64,000 nucleotides of DNA from UBA11891 sp049890035 (GTDB taxonomy: Bacteria; Bacteroidota; Bacteroidia; Flavobacteriales; Flavobacteriaceae), in assembly GCA_049890035.1 (NCBI GenBank), contig JBMHCG010000012.1:40887-104886 (forward strand). Direction: 5' to 3'. The translations under genes and the position numbers were made by a program. How positions within the stretch are numbered: position 1 is the first letter of the stretch; each line of letters opens with the position of its first letter. This document shows positions 45,640 through 55,219 of this stretch, in pieces. Under the pieces are notes generated by a model that saw nothing but the letters and a program-made list of their open reading frames with translations, did no database searches and was not told the origin of the DNA.

Positions 45640-47139
45640 ATGTTTTATAAACTCAACTATAAAGTTATTCTACAACTCTTCGGAGTCTTATTAACCTTTA
45701 ATGGAGGTTTGATGCTGTTCTCTGTTTTGGTCAGTGCCCTGGCGCAAGACCAAGCGACGGTTGCCTTGGGAAAGGCAAGTGTACTCGTTTTATTGATCGG
45801 AGGTAGCTTGTTAGTTGCTTTTCGTCAAGCCCAACCTCAAATTCAAAAAAGAGAAGGTTATCTGGTTGTGAGCTTTGGTTGGTTGGCCATGACCCTTACG
45901 GGCATGCTACCCTATTTGTTTACAGGGAGTGTCCCGAGTATTTCCCATGCTTTTTTTGAGACCATGTCGGGTTATACTACAACAGGTGCTTCCATATTTA
46001 GTGATATTGAAAGTTTACCCGCGGGATTACTTTTTTGGAGGAGTACAACACATTGGATAGGAGGGATGGGTATTATAGTCTTAACGATTGCAATTCTACC
46101 CATATTGGGAATTGGGGGCATGCAGCTATTCGCCGCAGAGGTACCGGGTCCCAATAGTGACAAATTACACCCCAGAATCACCGATACGGCCAAGCGCTTG
46201 TGGCTACTTTATTTGGGATATACACTGGCCGAGACATTATTGCTGACTGTTGCTGGGATGTCTTTTTTCGATGCCCTCAATCACGCCATGAGTACCTTGT
46301 CTACTGGAGGATTTTCAACCAAAAATGCTAGTATTGCGCATTGGAACGACCAACCATTGATTCAGTATATCATTATTTTGTTTATGGCTATAGCGGGTAC
46401 GAACTTTGTACTGAGTTATTTTGCTTTTACAGGAAACTTTAGGAAAATAATTAAAGATGTAGAATTTAAATTTTACTTTGGATTTATCCTGTTATTTGCA
46501 ATATTCACCCTGGCCGTGTTAGGTATACACGATTTGGATGTAGGCCCCCTTACCAGTCACCCGCAATCATGGGGCCTTTGGGAGAGTCGAATTCGGCATA
46601 CTTTTTTTCAGGTTGTTGCCGTGATCACTACTACAGGTTTTGTCACAGCGGATTTTACTTCTTGGCTGCCCTTGCTGACCCTGCTTTTTTTTGGTTTGAT
46701 GTTTCTGGGTGGATCGGCAGGTTCTACCTCGGGGGGGATCAAAGTGGTCCGGCATTTATTGATGATCAAAAGCGGTATTCTGGAGTTTAAACGGGCACTC
46801 CACCCCAATGCCATTCTACAGGTACGCTATAACGAACGTGTCGTCAGTGATTCGATTGTACAAAACATTTTGGGGTTTTTTATTCTCTATTTATTATCAT
46901 TCATTATTGGAACACTCGGTTTTGCCTTGATGGGTTTTGATTTTGAATCCTCTGTGGGGATAGCGGCCTCTTCTTTAGGGAATGTTGGGCCAGCTCTTGG
47001 CGTTTTTGGTCCTTCAGAAAATTACGCCACACTACCCACTGCAGGCATGTGGTGGTCTGCTTTTCTGATGCTGCTAGGACGCTTGGAATTATTTACCGTT
47101 TTAATACTCTTGGCTCCTTTTTTCTGGCGTAAAAACTAA
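45640..47139 (+). CDS. trkH: TrkH, potassium-translocating membrane subunit
   Basis: 499 residues from the ATG at 45640, 5 bases after trkA; an in-frame ATG inside trkA is rejected because it adds a polar extension. The four pore-loop repeats with the key glycine are visible (SGYTTTGAS, STGGFST, TTTGFVT, LGNVGPALG). Together with TrkA it takes up potassium. Its stop codon overlaps the convergent rarA stop by four bases. Confidence 0.95.
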   Translation: MFYKLNYKVILQLFGVLLTFNGGLMLFSVLVSALAQDQATVALGKASVLVLLIGGSLLVAFRQAQPQIQKREGYLVVSFGWLAMTLTGMLPYLFTGSVPSISHAFFETMSGYTTTGASIFSDIESLPAGLLFWRSTTHWIGGMGIIVLTIAILPILGIGGMQLFAAEVPGPNSDKLHPRITDTAKRLWLLYLGYTLAETLLLTVAGMSFFDALNHAMSTLSTGGFSTKNASIAHWNDQPLIQYIIILFMAIAGTNFVLSYFAFTGNFRKIIKDVEFKFYFGFILLFAIFTLAVLGIHDLDVGPLTSHPQSWGLWESRIRHTFFQVVAVITTTGFVTADFTSWLPLLTLLFFGLMFLGGSAGSTSGGIKVVRHLLMIKSGILEFKRALHPNAILQVRYNERVVSDSIVQNILGFFILYLLSFIIGTLGFALMGFDFESSVGIAASSLGNVGPALGVFGPSENYATLPTAGMWWSAFLMLLGRLELFTVLILLAPFFWRKN

Positions 47140-48419
47140 TACCCATATTTCTCCTTCCAAAGTTGTTGCAACCAGGACCGCAACTGATTTTCTTTTGGAT
47201 TGTCCCCGGGCTCATAGAATCGTGTACCGGCAATGGATGGGGGAAGGTAATTTTCTGCTACGAAGTTTTTGGGATGCTCGTGTGGGTATTGATAATCGAG
47301 GCCATGCCCCATTTCTTTTGCCAAATTTGTGGGGGCATTTCGCAAATGCAAGGGTACGGGTAGGTTGGCACTTTTTTCTACTTCTGCCAGTGCTTTGTTG
47401 ATGGCCTGATAACTGGCATTGCTTTTTGGAGAAGTAGCCAGATAAATAACACATTGGCTGAGAATGATCCGGGCTTCTGGCATGCCAATGTTTTGAACGG
47501 CATCAAAAGTGGTTTGGGCCATAACCAAGGCGGTAGGGTTGGCATTACCAATATCTTCACTAGCCGCGATCAGCATACGCCTGCCGATGAATTTAACGTC
47601 TTCTCCCGCCTGCAACAAACGGGCCAACCAGTATACCGCAGCATTCGGATCACTGCCGCGGATGGATTTGATCAATGCTGAAATGATGTCATAATGCAAA
47701 TCGCCATCCTTGTCAAATAAGAGGGTATTGGTTTGCAGCGTAGATTTGATTATTTCTTCGGTCAATACAATGGTCTCTGTTTCACTATTCGAAAAAACAA
47801 CAAGCTCCAATAGGGTTAAAAGTTTGCGTGCATCTCCGCCGGAAAAATGAATCAAAATATGAGGTGCTTCGAGACGAATGTCTTTTTTCTGAAGCAGACG
47901 ATCTTCTTTGATGGCTCGTTCCAAAAGCTGGAAAAGCACTTCTTCCGAAAGGGGGTGAAGTGTAAATACTTGACAACGGGAAAGCAAGGCATTGATCACT
48001 TCGAAGCTGGGGTTCTCGGTCGTGGCTCCAATTAAAGTGATGATTCCTTTTTCAACCACACCCAAAAGAGCATCTTGTTGTGATTTACTAAATCGGTGGA
48101 TTTCGTCAATGAATAGTATGGGATTTTTATCGGCAAAAAGCCCCCCTTGTTGCTGGGCTTTTTGTATGATTTCCCGTACCTCTTTGACACCTGCATTGAT
48201 AGCCGACAGTTCATAAAAAGGCCTTTTTTTATCTCCAGCAAGTAATTTGGCCAATGTGGTTTTACCCGTTCCCGGTGGTCCCCATAAGATCAGCGAAGGA
48301 ATAAAACCGGATTGCAAACTTTGTGACAAGGCTCCCTTGGGTCCAACAAGGTGTTGTTGGCCCACATAATCTTTCAACTGTTTGGGACGCATTCGTTCAG
48401 CAAGTGGCGAAGTGGCCAT
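47136..48419 (-). CDS. rarA: RarA (MgsA), AAA+ ATPase of replication fork maintenance
   Basis: 427 residues. It shows Walker A GPPGTGKTTLAKLL, Walker B ILFIDEIHRFSKSQQDALL, sensor 1 GATTENPSFEVINALLSRC, and the C-terminal tetramerisation region (GSDPNAAVYWLARLLQAGED...GMPEARIILSQ). It is related to the clamp loader and acts at stalled forks. It ends against trkH and lies 3 bases downstream of rlmB on the same strand. Confidence 0.95.
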   Translation of the reverse strand: MATSPLAERMRPKQLKDYVGQQHLVGPKGALSQSLQSGFIPSLILWGPPGTGKTTLAKLLAGDKKRPFYELSAINAGVKEVREIIQKAQQQGGLFADKNPILFIDEIHRFSKSQQDALLGVVEKGIITLIGATTENPSFEVINALLSRCQVFTLHPLSEEVLFQLLERAIKEDRLLQKKDIRLEAPHILIHFSGGDARKLLTLLELVVFSNSETETIVLTEEIIKSTLQTNTLLFDKDGDLHYDIISALIKSIRGSDPNAAVYWLARLLQAGEDVKFIGRRMLIAASEDIGNANPTALVMAQTTFDAVQNIGMPEARIILSQCVIYLATSPKSNASYQAINKALAEVEKSANLPVPLHLRNAPTNLAKEMGHGLDYQYPHEHPKNFVAENYLPPSIAGTRFYEPGDNPKENQLRSWLQQLWKEKYGY

Positions 48420-48422
48420 GGG

Positions 48423-49172
48423 TTAGCTCTTTGGGTAATTGCGTTGGCGAAGTATTTCATATAAGATCAAGCCTGTTGCTACAGATACATTTAGGGAGGT
48501 CACTTTGGATACCATGGGCAAACGAACGGTCTGATCCAAGATTTTTAAGAGGCTGGGATGGATACCTTTGTCTTCAGAACCCATAACCACTGCTATGGGA
48601 CCAGTCAGTGAAGTTTCGTAAGCATTGTGAGTAGCTTTTTCACTGAGTCCTAGGGTGGGGATATCATGTGCTTGAAGTAAAAATAGGGCATCTTTGAGGT
48701 GGCGTACTTTTGCTATTTTCAATTCAAACATAGCTCCAGCAGAGGTTTTGATGGTCGTAGCGTTCAGAGGGGCACTTCCCGTCTCGGGCATTACCAGTGC
48801 TGTCACCCCAGTAGCTGCTGCCGAACGCATGATGGCACCAAGGTTGTGTGTGTCGGTTATGTGGTCAAGAAGCAAATAGAGGGGCTGTTTTTCTGATTCG
48901 TGCGCTGTCGCTTCAAGCAAGGATTCAAAATCGAATAAAGGAACAGGAGCCAATCGGGCCATTACACCCTGATGGTTTTTCTCTTTGTGTGCGTTAAATT
49001 TATCTTTAGGGACATAACGAAAAGAAATATTTTGTGTCCGTAATCGATTTTCTAATTGTCGAAATAAGGGACTTCGTTCTCCTTGGAGTAGCCAAACTTT
49101 GTCAATTGTGTGGCCATTTTCCAAGGCCTCCTGTACGGTATGTATGCCGAAAATATGAAGGGATTTGTCCAC
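48423..49172 (-). CDS. rlmB: RlmB-type 23S rRNA (guanosine-2251-2'-O)-methyltransferase
   Basis: 249 residues from a GTG start at 49172. It has an N-terminal L30e-like substrate domain (IFGIHTVQEALENG) and the SPOUT motifs LLLDHITDTHNLGAIMRSAAATG, VMGSEDKGI and LPMVSKVTSLNVSVATGLILYEI. The N-terminal FGIHTVQEAL form points to RlmB rather than TrmH. Confidence 0.92.
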   Translation of the reverse strand: MDKSLHIFGIHTVQEALENGHTIDKVWLLQGERSPLFRQLENRLRTQNISFRYVPKDKFNAHKEKNHQGVMARLAPVPLFDFESLLEATAHESEKQPLYLLLDHITDTHNLGAIMRSAAATGVTALVMPETGSAPLNATTIKTSAGAMFELKIAKVRHLKDALFLLQAHDIPTLGLSEKATHNAYETSLTGPIAVVMGSEDKGIHPSLLKILDQTVRLPMVSKVTSLNVSVATGLILYEILRQRNYPKS

Positions 49173-49222
49173 TATGAATGTTTTGCTACAAAGATGCTGA
49201 TTATCCTCAAACCGAAGGTAAA

Positions 49223-49249
49223 AAAAAAGAGGCCAAAGGCCTCTTTTTT
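49223..49249 (-). terminator. terminator of the SusCD operon
   Basis: Stem AAAAAAGAGGCC, loop AAA, stem GGCCTCTTTTTT. It is symmetrical; on the minus strand it follows the lipoprotein gene ending at 49268 and precedes rlmB. Confidence 0.9.
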
Positions 49250-49267
49250 ATCTATGATATATGTGTC

Positions 49268-50134
49268 CTATGGACAAATACTCATGGTTTTACCACCGGT
49301 ACCGATAGTTGGATTGGGTCCTTCAGCAAGGGCTTGCTGAACTTTACCAGCTCCGTTGTCGTGTGTAATGGTATAGGTAACCTCACTATCCCAAGCCCCT
49401 GAAACATATTCTATAGTCAGATTGTTGGTATTAGCGGGTACCGTAAAGGTTCCCGTGTTTGAAGCGCCTTGATCTGCCGTGACAGTAAATGACTCACTGG
49501 TTCCGTCAATGGTAACTTTCAAAGAAGCACCGTTCCATCCATCACCATACGAATCTCTCATCTGAATGGTGTATACCCCTGCTACTGGAGAAGTTGGAAT
49601 ACACTTGATGATCTTGTTGTATTGGTAAGGTGAATTGAAGTAGGAACCTGTCAATGAACTAGCCGCATCTTTTGCAGTGTAGCTTTCACCATTGGTTAGG
49701 TTCAACTGCAAACGAATGTTTACAGCCTGTCCACCATCAACATCATTTCCTGTAAGGCCGAGTGTACTTAGCGCATCCTGCAAGGATACTTCCAAATCAG
49801 CACGTGGCAATCCAGTTGGACCCGTTGTGAACTCGGAAGGTTGCATGGTCTTCAATAGTTGCTCATTTCCACCATAGGAAACATAAACACCTACATCTTG
49901 AAACAAACCTCCATTTTCTTTGTCGTGTTCTTCTATCGTTACTCTAAAAACAGATCCAGCCAAGTCAAATACATTGTATTCTCCTTTCCAGTTACCTGCA
50001 GAGGCATCGATATTGATCGTTCTCAAAACAGCTCCAGTTTTGAAGTTGTCAAGAACATAGTCGACAGCATTGTCGCTCTCATTACAGGAGAGAGCAACCA
50101 ATGCAATGCTCAATAAACTTATTAATTTTTTCAT
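49268..50134 (-). CDS. SusCD-associated lipoprotein with DSYGDGWNG domain
   Basis: 288 residues. Signal with lipobox ALSC (Cys 17). The first half (about 20-170) is a beta-rich domain with YNVFDLAGSVFRVTIEEHDKENG. The second (about 170-288) contains DSYGDGWNGASLKVTI, a motif I know from many secreted Bacteroidota proteins whose Asp/Asn-rich loop may bind calcium. It is the third gene of the SusC-SusD operon, where a SusE/SusF-like surface glycan or ligand binder often sits, but it does not look like SusE. A frameshifted paralogue lies at 57536. Confidence 0.8.
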   Translation of the reverse strand: MKKLISLLSIALVALSCNESDNAVDYVLDNFKTGAVLRTINIDASAGNWKGEYNVFDLAGSVFRVTIEEHDKENGGLFQDVGVYVSYGGNEQLLKTMQPSEFTTGPTGLPRADLEVSLQDALSTLGLTGNDVDGGQAVNIRLQLNLTNGESYTAKDAASSLTGSYFNSPYQYNKIIKCIPTSPVAGVYTIQMRDSYGDGWNGASLKVTIDGTSESFTVTADQGASNTGTFTVPANTNNLTIEYVSGAWDSEVTYTITHDNGAGKVQQALAEGPNPTIGTGGKTMSICP

Positions 50135-50142
50135 TGTACGTT

Positions 50143-51747
50143 TTATTTCAAGTTAGTTGCATCGTCTTTGTTCCAGAAATTACGTTCGGACAAATCACTG
50201 CGCTGAGAAGCGTTGGAGTTGTTAGATACATAATTTGAAGGATAATACATAACTGTTGGGAAAGCCCCTTCAGCACCATTCTCTATGTTGGGTTGAATGT
50301 CAGTAGGGAATCCAGTCTTACGATATGCATTGTAAGCGTCATTACCATTACCAACGGTCGAGATAAAGAACTGTTTCGCCCAAAGATTACCTCTTTCAGC
50401 AGCGTTAGCAGCTGTCCATTCGTCAACAAAACCGTTTGCATAGGAAGTGATATCCCGTTCATCGATTGGGTTTCCGCTATCAAAGTTACTCACTTTGTCA
50501 AAGGATTCGCCGATGGCATCAATCATGGCATCAGTTCCGGCAGCCGTTGTCAAACCGGCTCTTTCAGCACGCATAAAATGCATCCATGAGGAAAGCATGA
50601 TAGGGGTGATTCCATTCCCTCCGCGTCCTCCTCCAAGAGCAGTTGCTGCGAATGAATCATCATCAAAACGACCTCCAGCTGGGTATACCCCTCGAAGTGT
50701 TCTTAAGAAACCGTCCGGTGGAATACCGTTATCGTTTCCGTGATCACGACCCCAGTAGCCGTTTTCCAGTCCGCAGAAAGGAACAACACCCGTACCATAG
50801 GGGTTAAAATATCCTGGAAGTCCACATTCTAAAACTTCTTCGTTTGCGGGCCCTCCAAATCCAGGTGTAATATCTACCTGGCGATAGAAATAATATTTGA
50901 TACGGGGGTCAGAAACCGCTCCGTGGCCAACTTGCATCGTGTACATCAACCAGTTTGGCATGTACTCTCCACCACCAGTAGCTGTGTAGTTACTAGCATA
51001 GTGTGGGTGTCTTGTATCGGGCTGAACCTGATTTGTACCCCATTGGAATTGGAAATCATCTTCCCAAACTTCAATATACGGGGAAGCACTATCAAATCGT
51101 GCGTCGTCTGTTACCCAATAAATCTTACGAAGAATAGAGTTGGCAGCTTTAATCCACTTACTGGCATCACCATTGTAGTAAAAGTCATACTCTGGTGCGG
51201 TTGGGTCGCCACCGAAATCAGATTTAGCACTTTCAAGCAAGGCGATAGCGGCGTCATAAACGTCTCTTCCACTATCAACCGTTGGGTTCAGGATGACATT
51301 TCCTTCTTCATCCCCTTTTAAGGCTTCCGAATAGGGAACATCTCCAAAATAGTCTACCAAGGTGACCATAATATAGGCTTGAAAAACTTTCCCCATACCT
51401 AAGATATAAGGTTGTTCACTAGCCAATGCATTCATCAATTTGATGTCTTGTAACATCCCTTGATAGGCGTCTTCCCATTCGTTCGCAAGCGAACTTGGTG
51501 AATAGACGTTGTTATAAGTACGACCGGACATATAGGCAGTTCGAGTCAATTCAGCTCCAATATCACCCATTCCGTGTACCCATCTTGCAAAATCTTCTTG
51601 AATAGAGCTCAAAAAGAATTCAGCATCTGCTTGATCAGGACTCAATGCGTTGGGGTTACTCGTAAGATCCAATTCGGCAGTCTCACAAGAACTCAATACT
51701 AAAAGTCCTCCCAAAGCAACGGCAAAAAATTTATTAAATAATTTCAT
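50143..51747 (-). CDS. SusD/RagB-family nutrient-binding lipoprotein
   Basis: 534 residues. Signal with lipobox LSSC (Cys 21). The helical TPR-like scaffold and SusD motifs are present: LTSNPNALSP near the N-terminus, YIMVTLVDYFGDVPYSEAL, and the C-terminal GFPTDIQPNIENG...FPTVMYYPSNYV. It belongs to the SusD_2/SusD-like branch used with this SusC type. It caps the SusC barrel at the outer surface and delivers ligand. It is 23 bases downstream of SusC. Confidence 0.94.
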   Translation of the reverse strand: MKLFNKFFAVALGGLLVLSSCETAELDLTSNPNALSPDQADAEFFLSSIQEDFARWVHGMGDIGAELTRTAYMSGRTYNNVYSPSSLANEWEDAYQGMLQDIKLMNALASEQPYILGMGKVFQAYIMVTLVDYFGDVPYSEALKGDEEGNVILNPTVDSGRDVYDAAIALLESAKSDFGGDPTAPEYDFYYNGDASKWIKAANSILRKIYWVTDDARFDSASPYIEVWEDDFQFQWGTNQVQPDTRHPHYASNYTATGGGEYMPNWLMYTMQVGHGAVSDPRIKYYFYRQVDITPGFGGPANEEVLECGLPGYFNPYGTGVVPFCGLENGYWGRDHGNDNGIPPDGFLRTLRGVYPAGGRFDDDSFAATALGGGRGGNGITPIMLSSWMHFMRAERAGLTTAAGTDAMIDAIGESFDKVSNFDSGNPIDERDITSYANGFVDEWTAANAAERGNLWAKQFFISTVGNGNDAYNAYRKTGFPTDIQPNIENGAEGAFPTVMYYPSNYVSNNSNASQRSDLSERNFWNKDDATNLK

Positions 51748-51770
51748 GTTCTTTATTTTTTATCGTTTTC

Positions 51771-54700
51771 TTAGAAAGTAAACTTCAAACTTGCTCCGTA
51801 TCTCTTAGAACTAGGTCCGTTTAGATAGTCAAATCCACGTCCGTTACCAACTCCGGTACCAGCAATGTTAGGATCAAAGTTGGCTCCTTCTGGCGTGTTA
51901 TACGCATTATACCAAAGGTTGTATCCAGAGGCTGTTATGCTCGCACTACCAAACGGTGTTTTATCCAACCATGATTGTGGGAAGTTGTAGCTCAATGAGA
52001 TTTCTCCCAAACGCCATACACTTCCGTCATACACACGCAATTCATCTGGACCATACAATACATTACTAAAGTAGAATGTAGAGTTGTTGATTTGCTTGGT
52101 GTTCACAGATCCATCTGCTTGCACTCCTGGAAGTACAAAAGATAATTCCCGATCCAAGGTATCCGTTGTCAAACCACGACCCAATAGCGTAGCTACTGTA
52201 GTAGAGTAAATGTCTCCACCTTGAACGTGATTGATCAAGAAATTGAATGTCAGATTCTTGTACGAGATACTGTTGCTGATATTCAACAACCAATCTGGAT
52301 TGGCATCCCCAATGACAGAAAGGTCAAAGGTTTCATCATAAGATCCTTGATTGTTCACCAAATAGTTATCGGATGAACTGTCCGCCCAACGGAAATCATC
52401 TCCGATGGAAGATCCATTTCGAGTGATGGAAGATCCAACAATTGTACCGAGCGATTGGCCTTCGATAGCAGCATTACCTAGATTCGAAAATCCAGAATAC
52501 ACAATGATATCGGTATCAGCACCCAAGTCCACTACAGTAGCTTCGTTGGCTGACCAGTTCACAAAAGTTGACCAGTTCAATCCATCTTGGCTTGTGATCC
52601 AATCGAATCCGAGATCCAATTCAACCCCTTTGTTTTCAATTTTACCAACGTTTGTTTGCGTAGAATTGTAACCCGTAGAAGGGTCTAACTGACGGTCGAT
52701 GATCAAGTCCGTTGTTTGTTTGTTGTATATGGATAAATCCATACTCAAACGACTATCAAAGAAACGACCTTCAATACCAAACTCTAATTCACCAATTAAT
52801 TCTGGCTTCAAATCAGGATTTCCAAGTACAGAACCAGAAGTGTTTGTAATAATCATTCCTGACGTTCTAGGATCAATGAAGTCTTGCGTATCAAGACTCA
52901 ATGTGGCAGCAACAGGATATCCAAATGGGAAGTTGGCTGATGTTCCATAACCCGCACGTACTTTTAACAAGTTTACGATATCACTCTTAAACTCTGGGAA
53001 AGCACTTGTTGGCAAGAAAGAGACACTAGCAGATGGATATACGATAGTACGATTGGCTTCAGAAAGGTTGGATACCCAATCTTGTCGTGCTGCCAATTCT
53101 AAATAAGCGTAACGATTGTAATCAAATGACGCTTGTCCATACAAACCACGAATGTTTCTTCGCTCGTAGTACTGGATTTCGTCTTGCTGCTCGAAGTTGA
53201 AGTGGCGAAGCACTCCAAATACTTGCTGACCCAGGGAACGAGTACCATTTCGATCATAGACGTCACCACGAGTTGTGTAACCAACCGTAAAGTCCAAACC
53301 AACTTCTTCTGTCAAAGAATAGCTTCCAGCTACAGTAAAGTTGTGGTCATAGATCGTTTTTTTGTTATTCCAAGTCTGATACTTACCATTTTGGTTGATC
53401 AAAGAACCTGTCTTACCTCCTCGGTTAGCATAGTCAGTATTATTTTCTGAATATACGTCCAAACCATAACGGTAGGTAGCGACAAGATTATCTGTAATCT
53501 CGTAAGAAATAGTGGCTCCCCCGAATACACGGTCAACGGCCTGCTGTGTGGAGGCATTGTTAACTGTCCAAAGTGGATGCTGGATGGAGTTGTTCTGACG
53601 ATAATACAAAGAACCGTTCGTAATGGGGTGTTGATAGGGTAACCCAATCAAGTCAACCGAACGGGGTGTATAGAATACATTGGCAAAAACCGACGCACTT
53701 TCTCCACCTACATTACTACCATATCCAGCAGCAACAGGAGGTGATTTAAAGTTGGTTTGTGCGTAATTCAATGTACCGTTGATGGTAAATTTATTGGACA
53801 AAGCTGCACGACCTCCGAAACTCAATGTATTTCTACGGAGGGTGTTTTCTCTAGTAAACCCTTTGTCCTCTAAGTTACCATAGTTGATGTTATAGGAAAT
53901 ATCACCATCTTCACTTGCCCCACGAATGTTGATGTTGGTAGTAGCAGTATGTCCTGTTACGAAGAAGTCTTTAACGTTGTCATAAGGTCTCCATTCGTAG
54001 TAGTCTGACAACCCGAGTTGCTCATGAGCAATACGTGAACCGGTTGCAGCACTCGCCGTTAAGTAAGGGTGCATCAAGAATCCTGCAGGTTTGTTCGGGT
54101 CAATTGGACTTCCAGCATTGATAGAAGATTGTCCACCCCATCCGGCAGGTCCGCCTTCGTCAAAACTTGGCCCCCAGTTAGAGAAGAACCATCCGAAAGC
54201 CTGATCGAAACCATTTCCATATTGATTTTGATAATCGGGTAATGAAGCGATTTCGTTGTTGAAATAAGAGGTGTTGACAGTGATTTCTGTTTTCTTTGCA
54301 CCGGCTCCTGCTGTACTTCCTGATTTGGTAGTAATAAGGATGACACCATTACGTCCTTGTGTTCCGTAAAGTGTGGCGGCAGCCAAACCTTTTAATACGT
54401 TAACAGACTCAATGTTGTTTGGATCGATATCCAAGAATCGAGACGAACCGTTGTTACCGTCGACGAATCCACCTTGCGCGTTGGTTTCGCTACTGAATGG
54501 AACCCCATCAACAATAAACAAGGGTTGGTTTCCTTGGCTAAAGGTGTTGAAACCACGAATTACGATACTGGTACCGGAACCGGACAAACCACTCTGATTC
54601 GTAATCTGAACCCCAGAAGCTTTTCCTGTGAGAATACGGCCAATATCGCCTTCACCACGCTGCTCAAGGGCGTCAGACTCAACCTCAGATACTGCATATC

Positions 54701-55046
54701 CTAGGGCTTGTTTCTCACGTTTGATCCCCAAACTAGTAACAACTACTTCTTCTAATTGGTTTCCTTGGGCCAGACTGACGTTTACAACGTCATCCGCGCC
54801 TACTGTCACCGCCGCAGTTTCATACCCGACAAAACTGAACTCAAGAACATTACCTTCGGCTACGTCAATACTAAAGTTCCCATCGAAATCGGTGGAAACC
54901 CCGTTTGAAGTACCTTGCTCAAGAACAGTTGCTCCGGGAAGCGGCATTCCTTGGTCATCAGTGACCGTACCAGTGATGGTTTTTTGCGCTATTGCGACCT
55001 GCAATGAGAGCAAAGAAAACACCAATAGTTTGCTTAAGCTTTTCAT
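51771..55046 (-). CDS. SusC/RagA-family TonB-dependent outer membrane transporter
   Basis: 1091 residues. After the signal (about 1-20) comes a carboxypeptidase-regulatory-like domain (ITGTVTDDQGMPLPGATVLEQGT...GNFSIDV, about 23-105). The plug follows (EEVVVTSLGIKREKQALGYAVSEV, GKASGVQITNQSGLSGSGTSIVIRGF, RNGVILITTKSG), then a 22-strand barrel ending in RYGASLKFTF. There is no STN domain, so it is not linked to an anti-sigma factor, and none is encoded nearby. It imports the SusD-bound ligand using TonB energy. Confidence 0.96.
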   Translation of the reverse strand: MKSLSKLLVFSLLSLQVAIAQKTITGTVTDDQGMPLPGATVLEQGTSNGVSTDFDGNFSIDVAEGNVLEFSFVGYETAAVTVGADDVVNVSLAQGNQLEEVVVTSLGIKREKQALGYAVSEVESDALEQRGEGDIGRILTGKASGVQITNQSGLSGSGTSIVIRGFNTFSQGNQPLFIVDGVPFSSETNAQGGFVDGNNGSSRFLDIDPNNIESVNVLKGLAAATLYGTQGRNGVILITTKSGSTAGAGAKKTEITVNTSYFNNEIASLPDYQNQYGNGFDQAFGWFFSNWGPSFDEGGPAGWGGQSSINAGSPIDPNKPAGFLMHPYLTASAATGSRIAHEQLGLSDYYEWRPYDNVKDFFVTGHTATTNINIRGASEDGDISYNINYGNLEDKGFTRENTLRRNTLSFGGRAALSNKFTINGTLNYAQTNFKSPPVAAGYGSNVGGESASVFANVFYTPRSVDLIGLPYQHPITNGSLYYRQNNSIQHPLWTVNNASTQQAVDRVFGGATISYEITDNLVATYRYGLDVYSENNTDYANRGGKTGSLINQNGKYQTWNNKKTIYDHNFTVAGSYSLTEEVGLDFTVGYTTRGDVYDRNGTRSLGQQVFGVLRHFNFEQQDEIQYYERRNIRGLYGQASFDYNRYAYLELAARQDWVSNLSEANRTIVYPSASVSFLPTSAFPEFKSDIVNLLKVRAGYGTSANFPFGYPVAATLSLDTQDFIDPRTSGMIITNTSGSVLGNPDLKPELIGELEFGIEGRFFDSRLSMDLSIYNKQTTDLIIDRQLDPSTGYNSTQTNVGKIENKGVELDLGFDWITSQDGLNWSTFVNWSANEATVVDLGADTDIIVYSGFSNLGNAAIEGQSLGTIVGSSITRNGSSIGDDFRWADSSSDNYLVNNQGSYDETFDLSVIGDANPDWLLNISNSISYKNLTFNFLINHVQGGDIYSTTVATLLGRGLTTDTLDRELSFVLPGVQADGSVNTKQINNSTFYFSNVLYGPDELRVYDGSVWRLGEISLSYNFPQSWLDKTPFGSASITASGYNLWYNAYNTPEGANFDPNIAGTGVGNGRGFDYLNGPSSKRYGASLKFTF

Positions 55047-55095
55047 ACTTTAGTTTGATTAGTTAAAAAATATAGTTAGCATATATTAAAGTCCG

Positions 55096-55165
55096 CTAAT
55101 TTAACAGTACTGTTAATAAATTCAAAGGGAAATGTTAAAAAGTGTTAAGGAAATATGTTATTTCC
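55096..55165 (-). promoter_or_regulatory. SusC-SusD operon promoter with palindromic operator
   Basis: On the minus strand TTTG (plus CAAA at 55123-55126), a 19-base spacer, then TAAATTAG (55103-55096; 6 of 8 to consensus). The perfect 16-base palindrome TTAACAGTACTGTTAA at 55101-55116 lies in the spacer and overlaps the -7 element. Upstream of the -33 are further TGTTAA copies (plus 55133-55138, 55143-55148, ten bases apart) and the 7+3+7 inverted repeat GGAAATATGTTATTTCC (55149-55165). This looks like a repressor site plus an upstream site; the regulator is unknown. Confidence 0.55.
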
Positions 55166-55219
55166 TAAACAACAAATACTAAATAGCTGTATATCAATTA
55201 CTTAAAATCGATAAAAAAC

